Below are positions 50,483 to 59,577 of a DNA stretch of 64,000 bases, one piece after another (the stretch's first letter is position 1; each line of letters opens with the position of its first letter). The notes beneath the pieces were generated by a model that was not told the DNA's origin, did not search any database, and saw nothing but the letters and a program-made list of their open reading frames with translations. The stretch is from Methylobacterium sp. C25 (GTDB taxonomy: Bacteria > Pseudomonadota > Alphaproteobacteria > Rhizobiales > Beijerinckiaceae). Where the stretch lies: the NCBI RefSeq assembly GCF_021352225.1, contig NZ_JAAUVI010000011.1:78653-142652 (forward strand), given 5' to 3'. Both the position numbers and the translations under genes were made by a program.

Positions 50483-50896
50483 GCCCCTATAAATGAAGTC
50501 TGATAACGCAACGCATTCTGAAAAATGCTGGTCGGCGGTCAACAGTCGGAGGCTTCATTGTTAAGCCGCTCGCATCGCGGCCACGGAGGCCCTCGTGGTC
50601 AAGATGGTGGGGCTGGTGGGGATGATGCCGCTTTCGCCAGTTCGGGTCAGAGCGTTGTTAGACGCACGTCCGCTTTTCTTGCGTTTGAGAGGAGACAGGC
50701 CGCGTTCGCCGGTTCACCTCGGCTGCTTCGCGCCCATCCCGGCCATCCAGCCGAGAACGCAACGCTCCCGAAAGCCGCCGTGGAAACCTGTCGTACCAGC
50801 GCTTGCGGGACGCCGTCCTGGCGCACCGGAGTATGGCGGAGGGGCTCGGTCCGCTCTTCGCGGGCCTGCCGCCGCAATCCCCTAGCGACGCTGTCC
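50483..50896. other. 414-bp gap between two convergent regulator genes
   Basis: Frames up to 129 codons are open on both strands, but none shows a protein-like pattern or a start with a ribosome binding site. No hairpin of note was found. Confidence 0.4.
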
Positions 50897-51877
50897 TCAC
50901 GATGGGAGTGATGGGACGGACAGCTCTGCAGACTGCATGCCCCGGCGCCACTGTGCCGGGGTGATGCCCATGCGCTGCTTGAAGGCGCGCTGGAAGGCGG
51001 CTTCAGACTGGTACCCGACGGTTTCCGCAACAGCTCCCGTGCTCGCGGACGGCTTGCGCAAGTCGTTCGCCGCCAGCGTCATGCGAACGTCCGTCAGGAG
51101 TTCACTGGCAGATTGGCCAAACTTCTCCTGGAACTGCCGCGCCATGGTCGCCCTGGACATGCCGCAGAGGCGGGCGAGCTTGGGCAGCGTCCACTGGCGG
51201 CCCGGCTCGTTGAACATGGCTGACAGTGCCGGAGCCAGGCGAGAATGGCCCGCCAGGGCAAGCAAGCCGACCGGCCTCTCCCTTGCCTCGCTGGCGAGGC
51301 GCAGGGTCAGCGTGAACAGCGCCGTCGATAGCGCATCCAACATGGCCCGGCCCCCCAACCCATCAGAGACCGCCTCATGGCGCATCAGCGACACGAGGCC
51401 GTTCAACACGTCCCGGGTTCCGGATGATGTGGCTGTCGCTGCCGTTTCGCCCGTTCGCACCACGAGCCGTGGAGGCAGGTAGTCCCGCAGCAGGCGTTCC
51501 TGGGGACGCGCGAGCACGAAGTGCCCGCAGAGCATGTCCAACCGCTCGCCTGGACCCTCGTTCTCACTGATCAACAGGTTGGCGGCCGCCCGTGTGTGCG
51601 ACGGCCCTGCTTGCGCCCCGCTGCCATCGCGGAGGACGTGGTCCTCCCGCCTCGGGAGAAGAAGGATGTCCCCGGCCGAGAGACGCAGCGGTGGGCCACC
51701 CGTGGGATCTTCGAGCACGGCCGATCCCGCGACCAGGGCGTGATAGGCCATCTCGCCGACCGCGGCGCTGGCTTGGTCAATGCGCCAAGGGGCGCCGTAG
51801 GTACAGTAGATGTCGAGGCGTCCACGGACAGGGACGAGCGCAAGCAGGCGGCTGAGCCAGTCCTCGTGAGTTGCCAT
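50897..51877 (-). CDS. AraC-family transcriptional regulator (cupin-6 type)
   Basis: A 326-residue regulator. The N-terminal cupin-like sensor covers residues 1-190 (YCTYGAPWRIDQASAAVGEM, AGDILLLPRREDHVLRDG). Two helix-turn-helix motifs close the protein (LPKLARLCGMSRATMARQFQ and VGYQSEAAFQRAFKQRMGIT). Such regulators often control oxidoreductase genes nearby. The ATG at 51877 is where the family begins. Confidence 0.85.
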   Translation of the reverse strand: MATHEDWLSRLLALVPVRGRLDIYCTYGAPWRIDQASAAVGEMAYHALVAGSAVLEDPTGGPPLRLSAGDILLLPRREDHVLRDGSGAQAGPSHTRAAANLLISENEGPGERLDMLCGHFVLARPQERLLRDYLPPRLVVRTGETAATATSSGTRDVLNGLVSLMRHEAVSDGLGGRAMLDALSTALFTLTLRLASEARERPVGLLALAGHSRLAPALSAMFNEPGRQWTLPKLARLCGMSRATMARQFQEKFGQSASELLTDVRMTLAANDLRKPSASTGAVAETVGYQSEAAFQRAFKQRMGITPAQWRRGMQSAELSVPSLPS

Positions 51878-51973
51878 GGCGGGTTCTTCTGGCTTGAAAC
51901 GATGGGGCGGAATACTGCTTGTTTTCCGCACTAATCAGCTCGTCCGGGGCCTGTAAACCGGTTCCGATCCTCC

Positions 51974-52867
51974 TCAGGACCGAATGTGGGCGGCCAGTTC
52001 CTGCTTCATGACTTCGAGAAACGTGCGCACCCGAGCGGGCATGTGCTGCCGAGTCGGCAGCACCGCCCAGATGGCAAGCAATTCGGGCTCGGCATCCTCC
52101 AAAGTCACCGCGACGAGCGTCCCGTCATCCAGGTCCCGCGCCACATCCCAGTACGTCAGCAGCGCCAGACCGGCGCCGGCAATGCAGGCGCCGCGGAGCG
52201 TGTCGACGCTGTTGGCCGCCAAGCGGCCGCCGATCCGCTTCGACATGGGTTTCTCGCCGACGGTGAAGGGCCACCCGTCCATCGCGTGCAGCGTCAAGCA
52301 GGTATGCTCGTCGATCTCGACGAGCCGCTCCGGACGCCCGTGTGTCGCGAGGTAGCTCGGCGCGGCGCAGAGGACGCGCGGATTGTCGGCGAGCTTCACG
52401 GCGACAAGTTCGGATGCCTGCAGGGTAGCGACCCTCAGCGCGACATCGATCCCGGCAGCGGCGATGTCGACGATGCTGTCGCTGAGTATCAGGTCCACAT
52501 GAAGCAGGGGATTCTCGGCCATGAGCCGGACGGCCTGCGGGACCACGAGGGCCCGCCCGATCCGGTTGGGCGCGGTCACGCGCAGGACCCCGCTCAGGCC
52601 TTCGTGGCGCTCCGAGAAGGCCGCGACGGCGGCGGCCTTCGCGTCGAGCATGGATTGAGCGAGCGGCAGAAACGTCTCGCCGTCTGCCGTCAGGGCGATC
52701 GTCCGGGTCGTGCGATGGAGCAGGCGAACCCCGAGCTCTTCCTCGAGAGCGGCCAAGCGGCGGCTGACCGCCATCGGCGAATGGCCGGATCGTCGACCCG
52801 CGGCAGACAGGCTGCCGGCCGCGACGATGGAGCAGAAGAGGGCGACGTCCGTTAGATCCATCACCAT
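51974..52867 (-). CDS. LysR-family transcriptional regulator
   Basis: A 297-residue regulator. The DNA-binding domain reads DLTDVALFCSIVAAGSLSAA, RRSGHSPMAVSRRLAALEEE, LGVRLLHRTTRTIALTADGE. The effector domain begins near residue 90 (LSGVLRVTAPNRIGRALVVP). It is divergent from the old yellow enzyme gene at 53014 with 146 bp between them, a classic regulator-target layout. An ATG at 52861 is an equally good start. Confidence 0.9.
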   Translation of the reverse strand: MVMDLTDVALFCSIVAAGSLSAAGRRSGHSPMAVSRRLAALEEELGVRLLHRTTRTIALTADGETFLPLAQSMLDAKAAAVAAFSERHEGLSGVLRVTAPNRIGRALVVPQAVRLMAENPLLHVDLILSDSIVDIAAAGIDVALRVATLQASELVAVKLADNPRVLCAAPSYLATHGRPERLVEIDEHTCLTLHAMDGWPFTVGEKPMSKRIGGRLAANSVDTLRGACIAGAGLALLTYWDVARDLDDGTLVAVTLEDAEPELLAIWAVLPTRQHMPARVRTFLEVMKQELAAHIRS

Positions 52868-53013
52868 ATCACTACACGATAAGATCCTTAACGTCCGACC
52901 TCGCTACCGCGGGGACGTAGGCAAATCTAGCTTTCGTCCATTGAAGCATTTGACGCGCAACCGGCCGCCACTTCGGCGGTAGGCGGCGTGTTGAACGACA
53001 AGGTCAGATCATT

Positions 53014-54117
53014 ATGAGCACGACCAAAGGCTCCCTCTTCACGCCGGTCGATATAAACGCCCTCTCTCTTTGCAACCGCTTCGCGGTCGCCCCGATGACC
53101 AGGGTGAGCGCAAATGAGGACGGTACAGCGACAGAGAGGATGGCCCGCTACTACGCGCGCTTCGCCCAGGGCGGTTTCGGGCTATTGATTACTGAGGGCA
53201 CCTACACGGACCAGGCTTTCGCGCAGGGCTACCGCTATCAGCCGGGCATGGCCGACGAAGCGCAGGCCCTGGCGTGGCGACCGGTCGTCGAGGCTGCCAA
53301 TCGGCACGGCGCACGCTTCTTCGCGCAGCTGATGCATGCCGGCGCGATCAGCCAAGGCAATCGCTTCCGCGACGGCACCGTCGGCCCCTCGGCTATCCAG
53401 CCCCGTGGCAGCCAGATGGCGTTCTACTACGGCAACGGCGCCTACCCGGCACCGGTCGCCATGACGGAAGAGCAGATCGTCGAGGCGATCGACGGGTTCG
53501 CTGCCTCCGCCGAGCGTGCCGTTGCCATTGCGGGATTCGACGGGATCGAGATCCACGGCGCTAATGGCTACCTCATCGACCAGTTTCTGACGGATCACAC
53601 GAACCGGCGAAACGACCGCTGGGGCGGCGACACCCGCGCGCGCACCGCGTTTGCGGTGGCGGTGTTCAAAGCCGTGCGCGCGAAGGTCGGCGAAGACGTG
53701 CCGGTCGGCATCCGAATCTCGCAGGGCAAGGTCAACGACTTCACCCACAAATGGGCCGGTCGCGAGCGGGACGCGGAAGTGGTTTTCGGCACACTCGCGG
53801 ACGCCGGTGTCGACTACATCCACGTCACCGAGCAAGAGGCGTGGAAGCCTGCTTTCGATGGCAGGCAGGACAGTCTCGTAACCTTCGCGCGCCGCTACGC
53901 CCCGAAGCTCGCGTTGATCGCCAACGGGGGGCTTCAAGATGTCTCCAAGGCCGAGGCAGCCGTTGAGTCCGGGGCAGACGTCGTCGCGTTCGGCAAGGGG
54001 GCGCTCGCGAATCCGGACCTACCCCGTCGGCTCAGTGCGGGTCGGGACTTGGCGCTGTTCGATCCCTCCATTCTCGGGCCCGTTGCCGACATCAAGGCGC
54101 GCGAGTTCGCCTCCTGA
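53014..54117 (+). CDS. NADH:flavin oxidoreductase, old yellow enzyme family
   Basis: A 367-residue FMN enzyme of the OYE family that reduces activated C=C bonds. LFTPVDINALSLCNRFAVAP, MTRVSANEDGTATE is the N-terminal FMN region; EIHGANGYLIDQFLTDHTNR, RNDRWGGDTRARTAFAVAVF is the family fingerprint; and ALIANGGLQDVSKAEAAVES, GADVVAFGKGALANPDLPRR closes the barrel. The active-site His-Ala-Asn (HGAN) is of the HxxN type. Under the divergent LysR gene it probably detoxifies quinones or electrophiles. Confidence 0.9.
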   Translation: MSTTKGSLFTPVDINALSLCNRFAVAPMTRVSANEDGTATERMARYYARFAQGGFGLLITEGTYTDQAFAQGYRYQPGMADEAQALAWRPVVEAANRHGARFFAQLMHAGAISQGNRFRDGTVGPSAIQPRGSQMAFYYGNGAYPAPVAMTEEQIVEAIDGFAASAERAVAIAGFDGIEIHGANGYLIDQFLTDHTNRRNDRWGGDTRARTAFAVAVFKAVRAKVGEDVPVGIRISQGKVNDFTHKWAGRERDAEVVFGTLADAGVDYIHVTEQEAWKPAFDGRQDSLVTFARRYAPKLALIANGGLQDVSKAEAAVESGADVVAFGKGALANPDLPRRLSAGRDLALFDPSILGPVADIKAREFAS

Positions 54118-54595
54118 CCGGCTGGGTTGCGGATCGAGATCCAGTGCCCGCGGGCCCGGGAGGCCCAAAAGCGCCAGCTCAGCTCTATCTAGGCACGCAC
54201 GCTGAACGGGCGACCAAGGGCCTGCCGCACAATCGAAACCAATGATTCCCTTTGAGGGTCGCCATTCCCACGGCGGCCCTTCGTGCGTCTGGCGTCAATG
54301 ATCGACTACCCCGACTGGCCGCTCGGTCTGGTCCTCACTATTGCGTCGCGCCCTGGGTTGAAGGCGGCTTGCGGCATTGAGGTGTTGTCCGACGGGGCTG
54401 TCGTCGGGCCTGGCCTCACCTGGCCGAGTTGCCGTTATTTCTCCGCGTACCCAATCAACCCCCTGGGGCGCCCCAACAAGCGCACATCAAACCGCAATGA
54501 GACTATGTGGCATATTTTAAGTCATTTTGAGCATTCATAGTATCACATCCTATAGCTAGGAAAGGTGCACCGAACGTAACACCACGGAGAGCACC
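54118..54595. other. 478-bp gap
   Basis: An 86-codon frame at 54283-54540 lacks protein-like pattern. The stretch before 54596 is AT-rich and should hold the promoter of the YkgB-like gene. Confidence 0.4.
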
Positions 54596-55123
54596 ATGAA
54601 CTTCCTCATCGACAAACTGGCTAACTCGGGCCTGCTCCGGCGCGACCTAGACTATAACCTGCTCCGAGCCGCAATGGTCGTCATCTTCGCTTGGTTCGGG
54701 TACGACAAATGGTTCGAGGCCGAGATCAGGGGATTGCTTCCCTTGATCACACACGGCCCCTTTACGTCTTGGACTATCCCGGTCCTGGGCATCCGCGGCA
54801 CGGCCATTTTCCTGGGAGCCTCGGAGTGGACGTTCGGCACGCTCCTGCTGCTAGGCTTCTGGAACAAGAAGCTGGGGGTACTGGGCGCCCTCGGCTCGAC
54901 GGCCACCTTCATCTCTACCCTGACGATCCTACCGTTCGTGCCCGATGCCTGGGACGCAGGCGCCGGCGGATTTCCCGCAATGGCGATGAACGCCGCCTTC
55001 CTCCTTAAAGATCTCGTCCTGCTGGCCGTTTCGGTCTACTTGCTCCGGCAGGATGTGACACGGGCGATCGCGGTTTCCGACGAAGCGCACGGTCGTCTCG
55101 CAGACCGGCCGCATAGGGCATGA
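54596..55123 (+). CDS. YkgB/RclC-family membrane protein (DUF417)
   Basis: A 175-residue inner-membrane protein with four helices. RAAMVVIFAWFGYDKWFEAE, IRGLLPLITHGPFTSW and LGASEWTFGTLLLLGFWNKK are hallmarks of DUF417, whose E. coli member RclC is part of the reactive chlorine resistance system. GGAGAGC precedes the ATG. Near an AraC gene and an OYE gene it fits an electrophile/oxidant defence group, by inference. Confidence 0.85.
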   Translation: MNFLIDKLANSGLLRRDLDYNLLRAAMVVIFAWFGYDKWFEAEIRGLLPLITHGPFTSWTIPVLGIRGTAIFLGASEWTFGTLLLLGFWNKKLGVLGALGSTATFISTLTILPFVPDAWDAGAGGFPAMAMNAAFLLKDLVLLAVSVYLLRQDVTRAIAVSDEAHGRLADRPHRA

Positions 55124-55272
55124 CATACACCGCCCCTCGACCCATGCGGCTGGGTTCAGGGGTAGGCTCTGGCCGGACCTTCGTCAGATACGGTTGCGCG
55201 CAACCAAAGCACTTCTACCGTAGGATCGGATTGCCGCTGCAGGTCGGCGGGCAACGCGATTGCGGTCTGCAG

Positions 55273-55893
55273 CTAGGGCTTGAGGCGGCTTCTGTGGGCG
55301 GCCTGTTTAGCCCTATTGCCGCAGACCGCCATGCTGCACCACCGCCGTGCCCGGCCGCGGGTGTGATCTGCAAACAGCAACGTGCAGTCATGGCCCTGGC
55401 ACGCCTTGATGTGGGTGAAGTCCTCATCGCAGACGAGCCGGGCCAGAACCTCGCCGATCGGCTGAAGCAGGGAGTCGGGCGTGCGCCAGTGGCGCGCGGT
55501 CTGCAACGCCAGGCCGGAGACGCCGTCGCGTATTTCGGAGACGATCTGGCTGAAGCTCTGCCCCCGCTCGAGGAGCCGGTTGAGCGGTTTGAGCTCGGCT
55601 AGATCATCGGACGTGAGGACCCGGCCTCTGCGGTCTTCGACGAAACCCCGGAACCACGCCCTCAGCTGGCGAGCCTGAGCAGCAACGTCGTCAAGTTCGC
55701 CCGGGGTCGCACGGTCTCGGACGGCCGCGACTGCTTCCGCCGATACGAGGCCGGCCTGTTCCAGCCAGTCCAGGAGTCCCTCGCCATCACCGATCCAGTC
55801 GACGGGCGTGTCGACGGGCGTCGCGATCGAGTTGAGGAAATCCAGGCCCGGCGCGTCGGCCACGAAGATCGCGGGCGTGTGGTGAAGGTTCAT
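55273..55893 (-). CDS. CGNR zinc-finger (ABATE domain) regulator
   Basis: A 206-residue protein. Residues 1-150 are the ABATE domain (DAPGLDFLNSIATPVDTPVD, LLDWLEQAGLVSAEAVAAVR). The C-terminal zinc finger has two Cys pairs: CQGHDCTLLFADHTRGRARR and WCSMAVCGNRAKQAAHR, with the CGNR signature. These are presumed transcription regulators of stress or catabolic genes. It is divergent from the dehalogenase-type operon at 56138, whose promoter carries an inverted repeat. Confidence 0.9.
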   Translation of the reverse strand: MNLHHTPAIFVADAPGLDFLNSIATPVDTPVDWIGDGEGLLDWLEQAGLVSAEAVAAVRDRATPGELDDVAAQARQLRAWFRGFVEDRRGRVLTSDDLAELKPLNRLLERGQSFSQIVSEIRDGVSGLALQTARHWRTPDSLLQPIGEVLARLVCDEDFTHIKACQGHDCTLLFADHTRGRARRWCSMAVCGNRAKQAAHRSRLKP

Positions 55894-56072
55894 TCCATGG
55901 CCTTGGGAGCCGCAAGTGGTCTCACCTCATATGGCGCCTAACCTAACAGATTGCATCGTCCCGGTTAGAAACGTGCAGCCGAGAGTCCGACGAACGGCCT
56001 TCGCATGCGCGCATCCGAGATCTTGGGCACGTCCTCATTCGACAAAATCGACCATAACCGCTCCGAAGGATG

Positions 56073-56102
56073 TTGACAGGTTATTTTACGCAGGTATAAC
56101 CT
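56073..56102 (+). promoter_or_regulatory. Sigma-70-type promoter overlapped by an inverted-repeat operator
   Basis: TTGACA (56073-56078), 16 bases, TATAAC (56095-56100). AGGTTAT (56078-56084) and ATAACCT (56096-56102) form a 7-bp inverted repeat that covers the whole promoter, so a bound repressor would block it. A further ATAACC half-site lies at 56053-56058. The divergent CGNR protein is one candidate ligand-responsive repressor. Confidence 0.65.
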
Positions 56103-56137
56103 CCCAACTTGAGTTCGGGCGGTTACGGAGAGATGTC

Positions 56138-56989
56138 ATGGCCCAGGTCCGCTATCGCTCCGTGGATGTCGACGGCTTCCGGATCGCCTTCCGAGAGGCG
56201 GGGCGCTCCGATGCGCCGAAGCTGCTCCTGCTTCATGGTTTCCCGAGCGCTGGGCACATGTTCCGCGAGCTCATCCCGTTGCTGAGCGACCGTTTCCACC
56301 TCGTGGCCCCGGACTTTCCCGGGTTTGGCCTTTCAGACATGCCGGCGCGGGATCGGTTCACCTACAGCTTCGACAACATCGCTGCCGTGATCGACCGATT
56401 CACCGAGGTGATCGGCTTCGATCGGTTCGCGATCTACGTCTTCGACTACGGCGCGCCGATAGGTTTCCGCATCGCCGCCGAGCATCCGGATCGGATCACG
56501 GGCATCGTCTCGCAGAACGGCAACGCCTACGAGGAGGGGCTGAGCGACGGCTGGAACCCGATCAGGGCCTATTGGAAGGATGCGTCGCAGACCAACCGAG
56601 ACGCGCTTCGCGACTTCCTAAAGCCGGAGGCGACGATCTGGCAGTACACCCACGGCGTTCCCGACCCGACGCTGGTCTCGCCGGACGGATACTCACTCGA
56701 CAACCACTATCTGAGCCGTTCCGGCGCTGACGAGGTCCAGCTCGATCTATTCGGCGACTACAAAAGCAACGTTGCCCTCTATCCCGCCTTCCAAGCCTAC
56801 TTCCGTACCCACAGACCGCGCTTCCTCGCGGTCTGGGGCCGCAACGATCCGTTCTTCCTGCCGGCGGGAGCGGAGGCTTTCCGTCGCGATATCCCGGACG
56901 CGCAGGTGACCTTCCTCGAGACCGGCCACTTCGCGCTCGAGACCCATGCGGCCGAGATCGCCGGGGCAATCCGAACTTTCCTCGTCTGA
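56138..56989 (+). CDS. Alpha/beta hydrolase, epoxide hydrolase/haloalkane dehalogenase-like
   Basis: A 283-residue hydrolase. The oxyanion region is LLLLHGFPSAGHMFRELIPL, the nucleophile elbow IYVFDYGAPIGFRIAAEHPD with Asp rather than Ser, and the catalytic His is in FLETGHFALETHAAEI. Asp nucleophiles are used by epoxide hydrolases and haloalkane dehalogenases. GGAGAGATG lies before the ATG at 56138; the frame is open upstream but crosses the promoter. It leads an operon ending in a haloacid dehalogenase, which favours a halogenated substrate, by inference. Confidence 0.85.
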   Translation: MAQVRYRSVDVDGFRIAFREAGRSDAPKLLLLHGFPSAGHMFRELIPLLSDRFHLVAPDFPGFGLSDMPARDRFTYSFDNIAAVIDRFTEVIGFDRFAIYVFDYGAPIGFRIAAEHPDRITGIVSQNGNAYEEGLSDGWNPIRAYWKDASQTNRDALRDFLKPEATIWQYTHGVPDPTLVSPDGYSLDNHYLSRSGADEVQLDLFGDYKSNVALYPAFQAYFRTHRPRFLAVWGRNDPFFLPAGAEAFRRDIPDAQVTFLETGHFALETHAAEIAGAIRTFLV

Positions 56990-57065
56990 CCAGAGCCTAA
57001 ATGCGCTTCGCGCGCGTCCCGGCACCCTCGCGCTCGAACGGCGCCTAGCACCAAGGAACACCGCC

Positions 57066-58037
57066 ATGCGCGCGATCGTCCTGGACGGCTTCGGAGGCCT
57101 CGAGGTCCTGAACTACAGGGATATCCCCGAACCCGAACCGTTGGACGGGCACGTCGTCATCGAGGTCAAGGCCTTCGGAATCAATCACGCCGAAGTCCAC
57201 ATGCGGCGAGGTGAGTGGGCAGAGGCGGCTCCGGTCTCGGGGATCGAGTGCGTCGGCATCGTCAAGTCGTGTCCGGGCGGCGAGTTTGCGGTCGGCGCCA
57301 AGGTGGCGGCGCTGATGGGCGGCCTCGGGCGCACGATCAATGGGAGCTACGCCCAAGTCACGCGCGCTCCCGTAACCAACGTCGCCCTGATCGAGGCTGA
57401 CCTTCCCTGGGCCGAACTCGCCGCCATCCCGGAGACCTACGCCACTGCCTGGACCTGCTTGTTCCGCAACCTCGATATCCAGAAGGGGCAGCTTCTTCTG
57501 ATCCGTGGGGCGACCTCGTCGTTCGGGCAGGCTGCCCTGAAGATGGCGGCGAACGCCGGCGCACGGGTCGTCGCGACGACGCGCAGTCCCGATCGATTTG
57601 CCAAGCTGAAGGCGCTGGGTGCCGAGCGCTGCGAGATCGAGCGGCCGGACCTGTCCAAGCACGTCTCCGATGTAAAGCAGTTCGACGCGGTTCTGGATCT
57701 CGTCGGCAACAGCGTGGTGCTGGACTCCCTCGCGGTGCTCCGTCGCGGAGGTCGTTCGTGCCTCGCCGGCTGGCTTGGCGGACTCGACCCGATTCCGGAC
57801 TTCAACCCGCTGCTGCAGATGCCGAGCGGCGTCTACCTGACCTTCTTCGGCAGCTTCGTGTTCGGCACGCCGGGATTCCCGCTCGCCGACGTTCCGCTCG
57901 GGCAGATCGCTCAGGACGCGGCTGCCGGGCGTCTCGACGTGAAGCCCGTGCGGGTCTTCGGCTTCGACGAGGTCCGAGAGGCGCAGCGCCTGATGGAAGC
58001 GAACGCCGCCGGCGGCAAGATGGTCGTCGTGCACTAA
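57066..58037 (+). CDS. Quinone oxidoreductase-like (MDR) dehydrogenase
   Basis: A 323-residue zinc-independent MDR protein: RAIVLDGFGGLEVLNYRDIP, FGINHAEVHMRRGEWAEAAP, the NADPH loop LLIRGATSSFGQAALKMAAN, and KMVVVH at the end. It lacks the catalytic zinc Cys of alcohol dehydrogenases, so it is more likely a quinone or enone reductase. It lies 76 bp after the hydrolase gene in the same operon. Confidence 0.85.
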   Translation: MRAIVLDGFGGLEVLNYRDIPEPEPLDGHVVIEVKAFGINHAEVHMRRGEWAEAAPVSGIECVGIVKSCPGGEFAVGAKVAALMGGLGRTINGSYAQVTRAPVTNVALIEADLPWAELAAIPETYATAWTCLFRNLDIQKGQLLLIRGATSSFGQAALKMAANAGARVVATTRSPDRFAKLKALGAERCEIERPDLSKHVSDVKQFDAVLDLVGNSVVLDSLAVLRRGGRSCLAGWLGGLDPIPDFNPLLQMPSGVYLTFFGSFVFGTPGFPLADVPLGQIAQDAAAGRLDVKPVRVFGFDEVREAQRLMEANAAGGKMVVVH

Positions 58038-58063
58038 GCCTGATCGGCTCGAATGAGATCGAG

Positions 58064-58834
58064 ATGAAGAAGACGGTAGCCATCGTGACCGGCGCCAGCC
58101 AAGGCATCGGTCGAGCCACGGCGATGCGCCTGGCCCGTGACTTTTCGGCGCTTGTGCTGGTGGCGCGCAATCGCACCAAGCTGGAAGAGACGGCTTCAGC
58201 CGTGAGGGAGGCTGGGGCCGAAGCCTTGGTGATCGACCTCGACCTTTCCGACCCGAGTGCGGCGGCGGCTGTCGTCGAGCAGACACTGTCTGCGTTCGAG
58301 CGCATCGATGCGCTGGTCAACATTGCCGGTGCGGTTCCAGGCCTCGATGTCTTTCAGATGACGGACGAGCAGTGGCATTCGGGCCTGGAACTCAAGCTTC
58401 ACGGTGCGCGACGCCTCACCGTTCACGCGTGGGATGCGCTGAAGGCGTCCCAGGGTGCTGTCGCGTTCATGTCGGGCAACGCCGCCGTGACGCCCAAGGC
58501 TGCCGCTGCGGCTGTGGGCGCGATCAACGCCTGCATAGAAGCCTTGGCCAAGGCGTTCGCGGATCGCGGCATCTCAGATGGCGTGCAGGTCAATTGCGTG
58601 TCGCCCGGCGCGATCATGACCGACCGCCGCACGGCGATGCTCAAGGGAGCCGCTGAGGCCAAAAAGGTCGACATCGAGGAGGCGAAGCAAGGCTTCCTAA
58701 GACAGGTCGGGATCGCTCGCTTCGGAGCTGCGGAAGAGGTCGCGGACCTGATTGCGTTCGCCGTCTCCCCGCAGGCTCATTGGATGACGGGGACCGTGCT
58801 CCGCATGGACGGCGGTGAGATCAGGTCGGTCTGA
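58064..58834 (+). CDS. SDR-family protein lacking the Tyr-x-x-x-Lys pair
   Basis: A 256-residue Rossmann protein: KKTVAIVTGASQGIGRATAM, IDALVNIAGAVPGLDVFQM, AVAFMSGNAAVTPK and a normal C-terminus (DLIAFAVSPQAHWMTGTVLR). In place of the catalytic YxxxK the sequence is AAAAAVGAINACIEALAKAF, with no Tyr and no Lys at the right spacing. The whole family member may use other residues or serve as a non-catalytic subunit. The ATG at 58064 follows the MDR stop by 26 bases. Confidence 0.8.
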   Translation: MKKTVAIVTGASQGIGRATAMRLARDFSALVLVARNRTKLEETASAVREAGAEALVIDLDLSDPSAAAAVVEQTLSAFERIDALVNIAGAVPGLDVFQMTDEQWHSGLELKLHGARRLTVHAWDALKASQGAVAFMSGNAAVTPKAAAAAVGAINACIEALAKAFADRGISDGVQVNCVSPGAIMTDRRTAMLKGAAEAKKVDIEEAKQGFLRQVGIARFGAAEEVADLIAFAVSPQAHWMTGTVLRMDGGEIRSV

Positions 58835-58860
58835 GTTCAACCCTACTGTCCGAGGAGGCC

Positions 58861-59577
58861 ATGATGTCCACGCCCGATGCCTTGATCGGCGCTCGCGCCG
58901 TCGTCTTCGACGCCTACGGCACCTTGCTCGATGTCCATTCAGCCGTGCAGCGCCATGCAGGATCGGTCGGGCCGGACGCGAGGTCGTTATCGGACACCTG
59001 GCGTCAGAAGCAACTCGAGTATTCCTGGGTTCTCTCTCTGTCTGGCCACTACACGGCGTTCTGGACATTGACGGAGCGGGCGCTCGACTATGCGTTGGCC
59101 CGCCACCCGAATGTGGATTTGTCTTTGAGGTCGGCGCTTCTGGAAGCCTACCGAAGACTGGACGCTTACCCGGAAGTGCCTGCGACCCTCGACGGACTTC
59201 GGGCACAGGGCCTCAAGACCGCGATCTTATCCAATGGCGACACGGCGATGCTCGACATTGCGGTCCGAAGCGCGACGCTTCACGTGCACCTCGACGCGGT
59301 GTTGTCGGTCGATGCGGCGGGGGTCTTCAAGACGAGTTCGCGCGCCTACGACCTACCGGTCGAACGGCTTGGGTTCGATAGTCGTGAGATTGTGTTCGTG
59401 TCTTCAAATCGGTGGGATGTGGCTGGAGCGGCAGCCTACGGTTTCGTGCCGGTGTGGGTGAACCGCACACATCAGCCGGATGAGTATCCCGATCTAGCGC
59501 CTGTGAAAGTAATCGATACTCTCGGCGGACTGCTCAGTTGTTTTTTCGGTCGCGACGCGAGCACCTCAAAAATTTAG
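58861..59577 (+). CDS. L-2-haloacid dehalogenase (HAD type II)
   Basis: A 238-residue HAD enzyme. The nucleophile Asp is in ARAVVFDAYGTLLDVHSAVQ (about residue 17), with LLDVHSAV typical of type II dehalogenases. The Ser/Thr motif is KTAILSNGDTAMLDIAVRSA, the Lys is in AGVFKTSSRAYDL and the acidic motif is VFVSSNRWDVAGAAAYGF, matching SSNxWDxxGA of DehII enzymes. It hydrolyses 2-haloacids to 2-hydroxyacids. It ends the operon and fits a pathway from a haloalkane or haloalcohol, by inference. Confidence 0.9.
   Translation: MMSTPDALIGARAVVFDAYGTLLDVHSAVQRHAGSVGPDARSLSDTWRQKQLEYSWVLSLSGHYTAFWTLTERALDYALARHPNVDLSLRSALLEAYRRLDAYPEVPATLDGLRAQGLKTAILSNGDTAMLDIAVRSATLHVHLDAVLSVDAAGVFKTSSRAYDLPVERLGFDSREIVFVSSNRWDVAGAAAYGFVPVWVNRTHQPDEYPDLAPVKVIDTLGGLLSCFFGRDASTSKI

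Noticed and set aside
54283..54540. 85-codon plus frame before the YkgB-like gene
   Set aside because: No pattern, no ribosome binding site, and it runs into an AT-rich promoter-like area.
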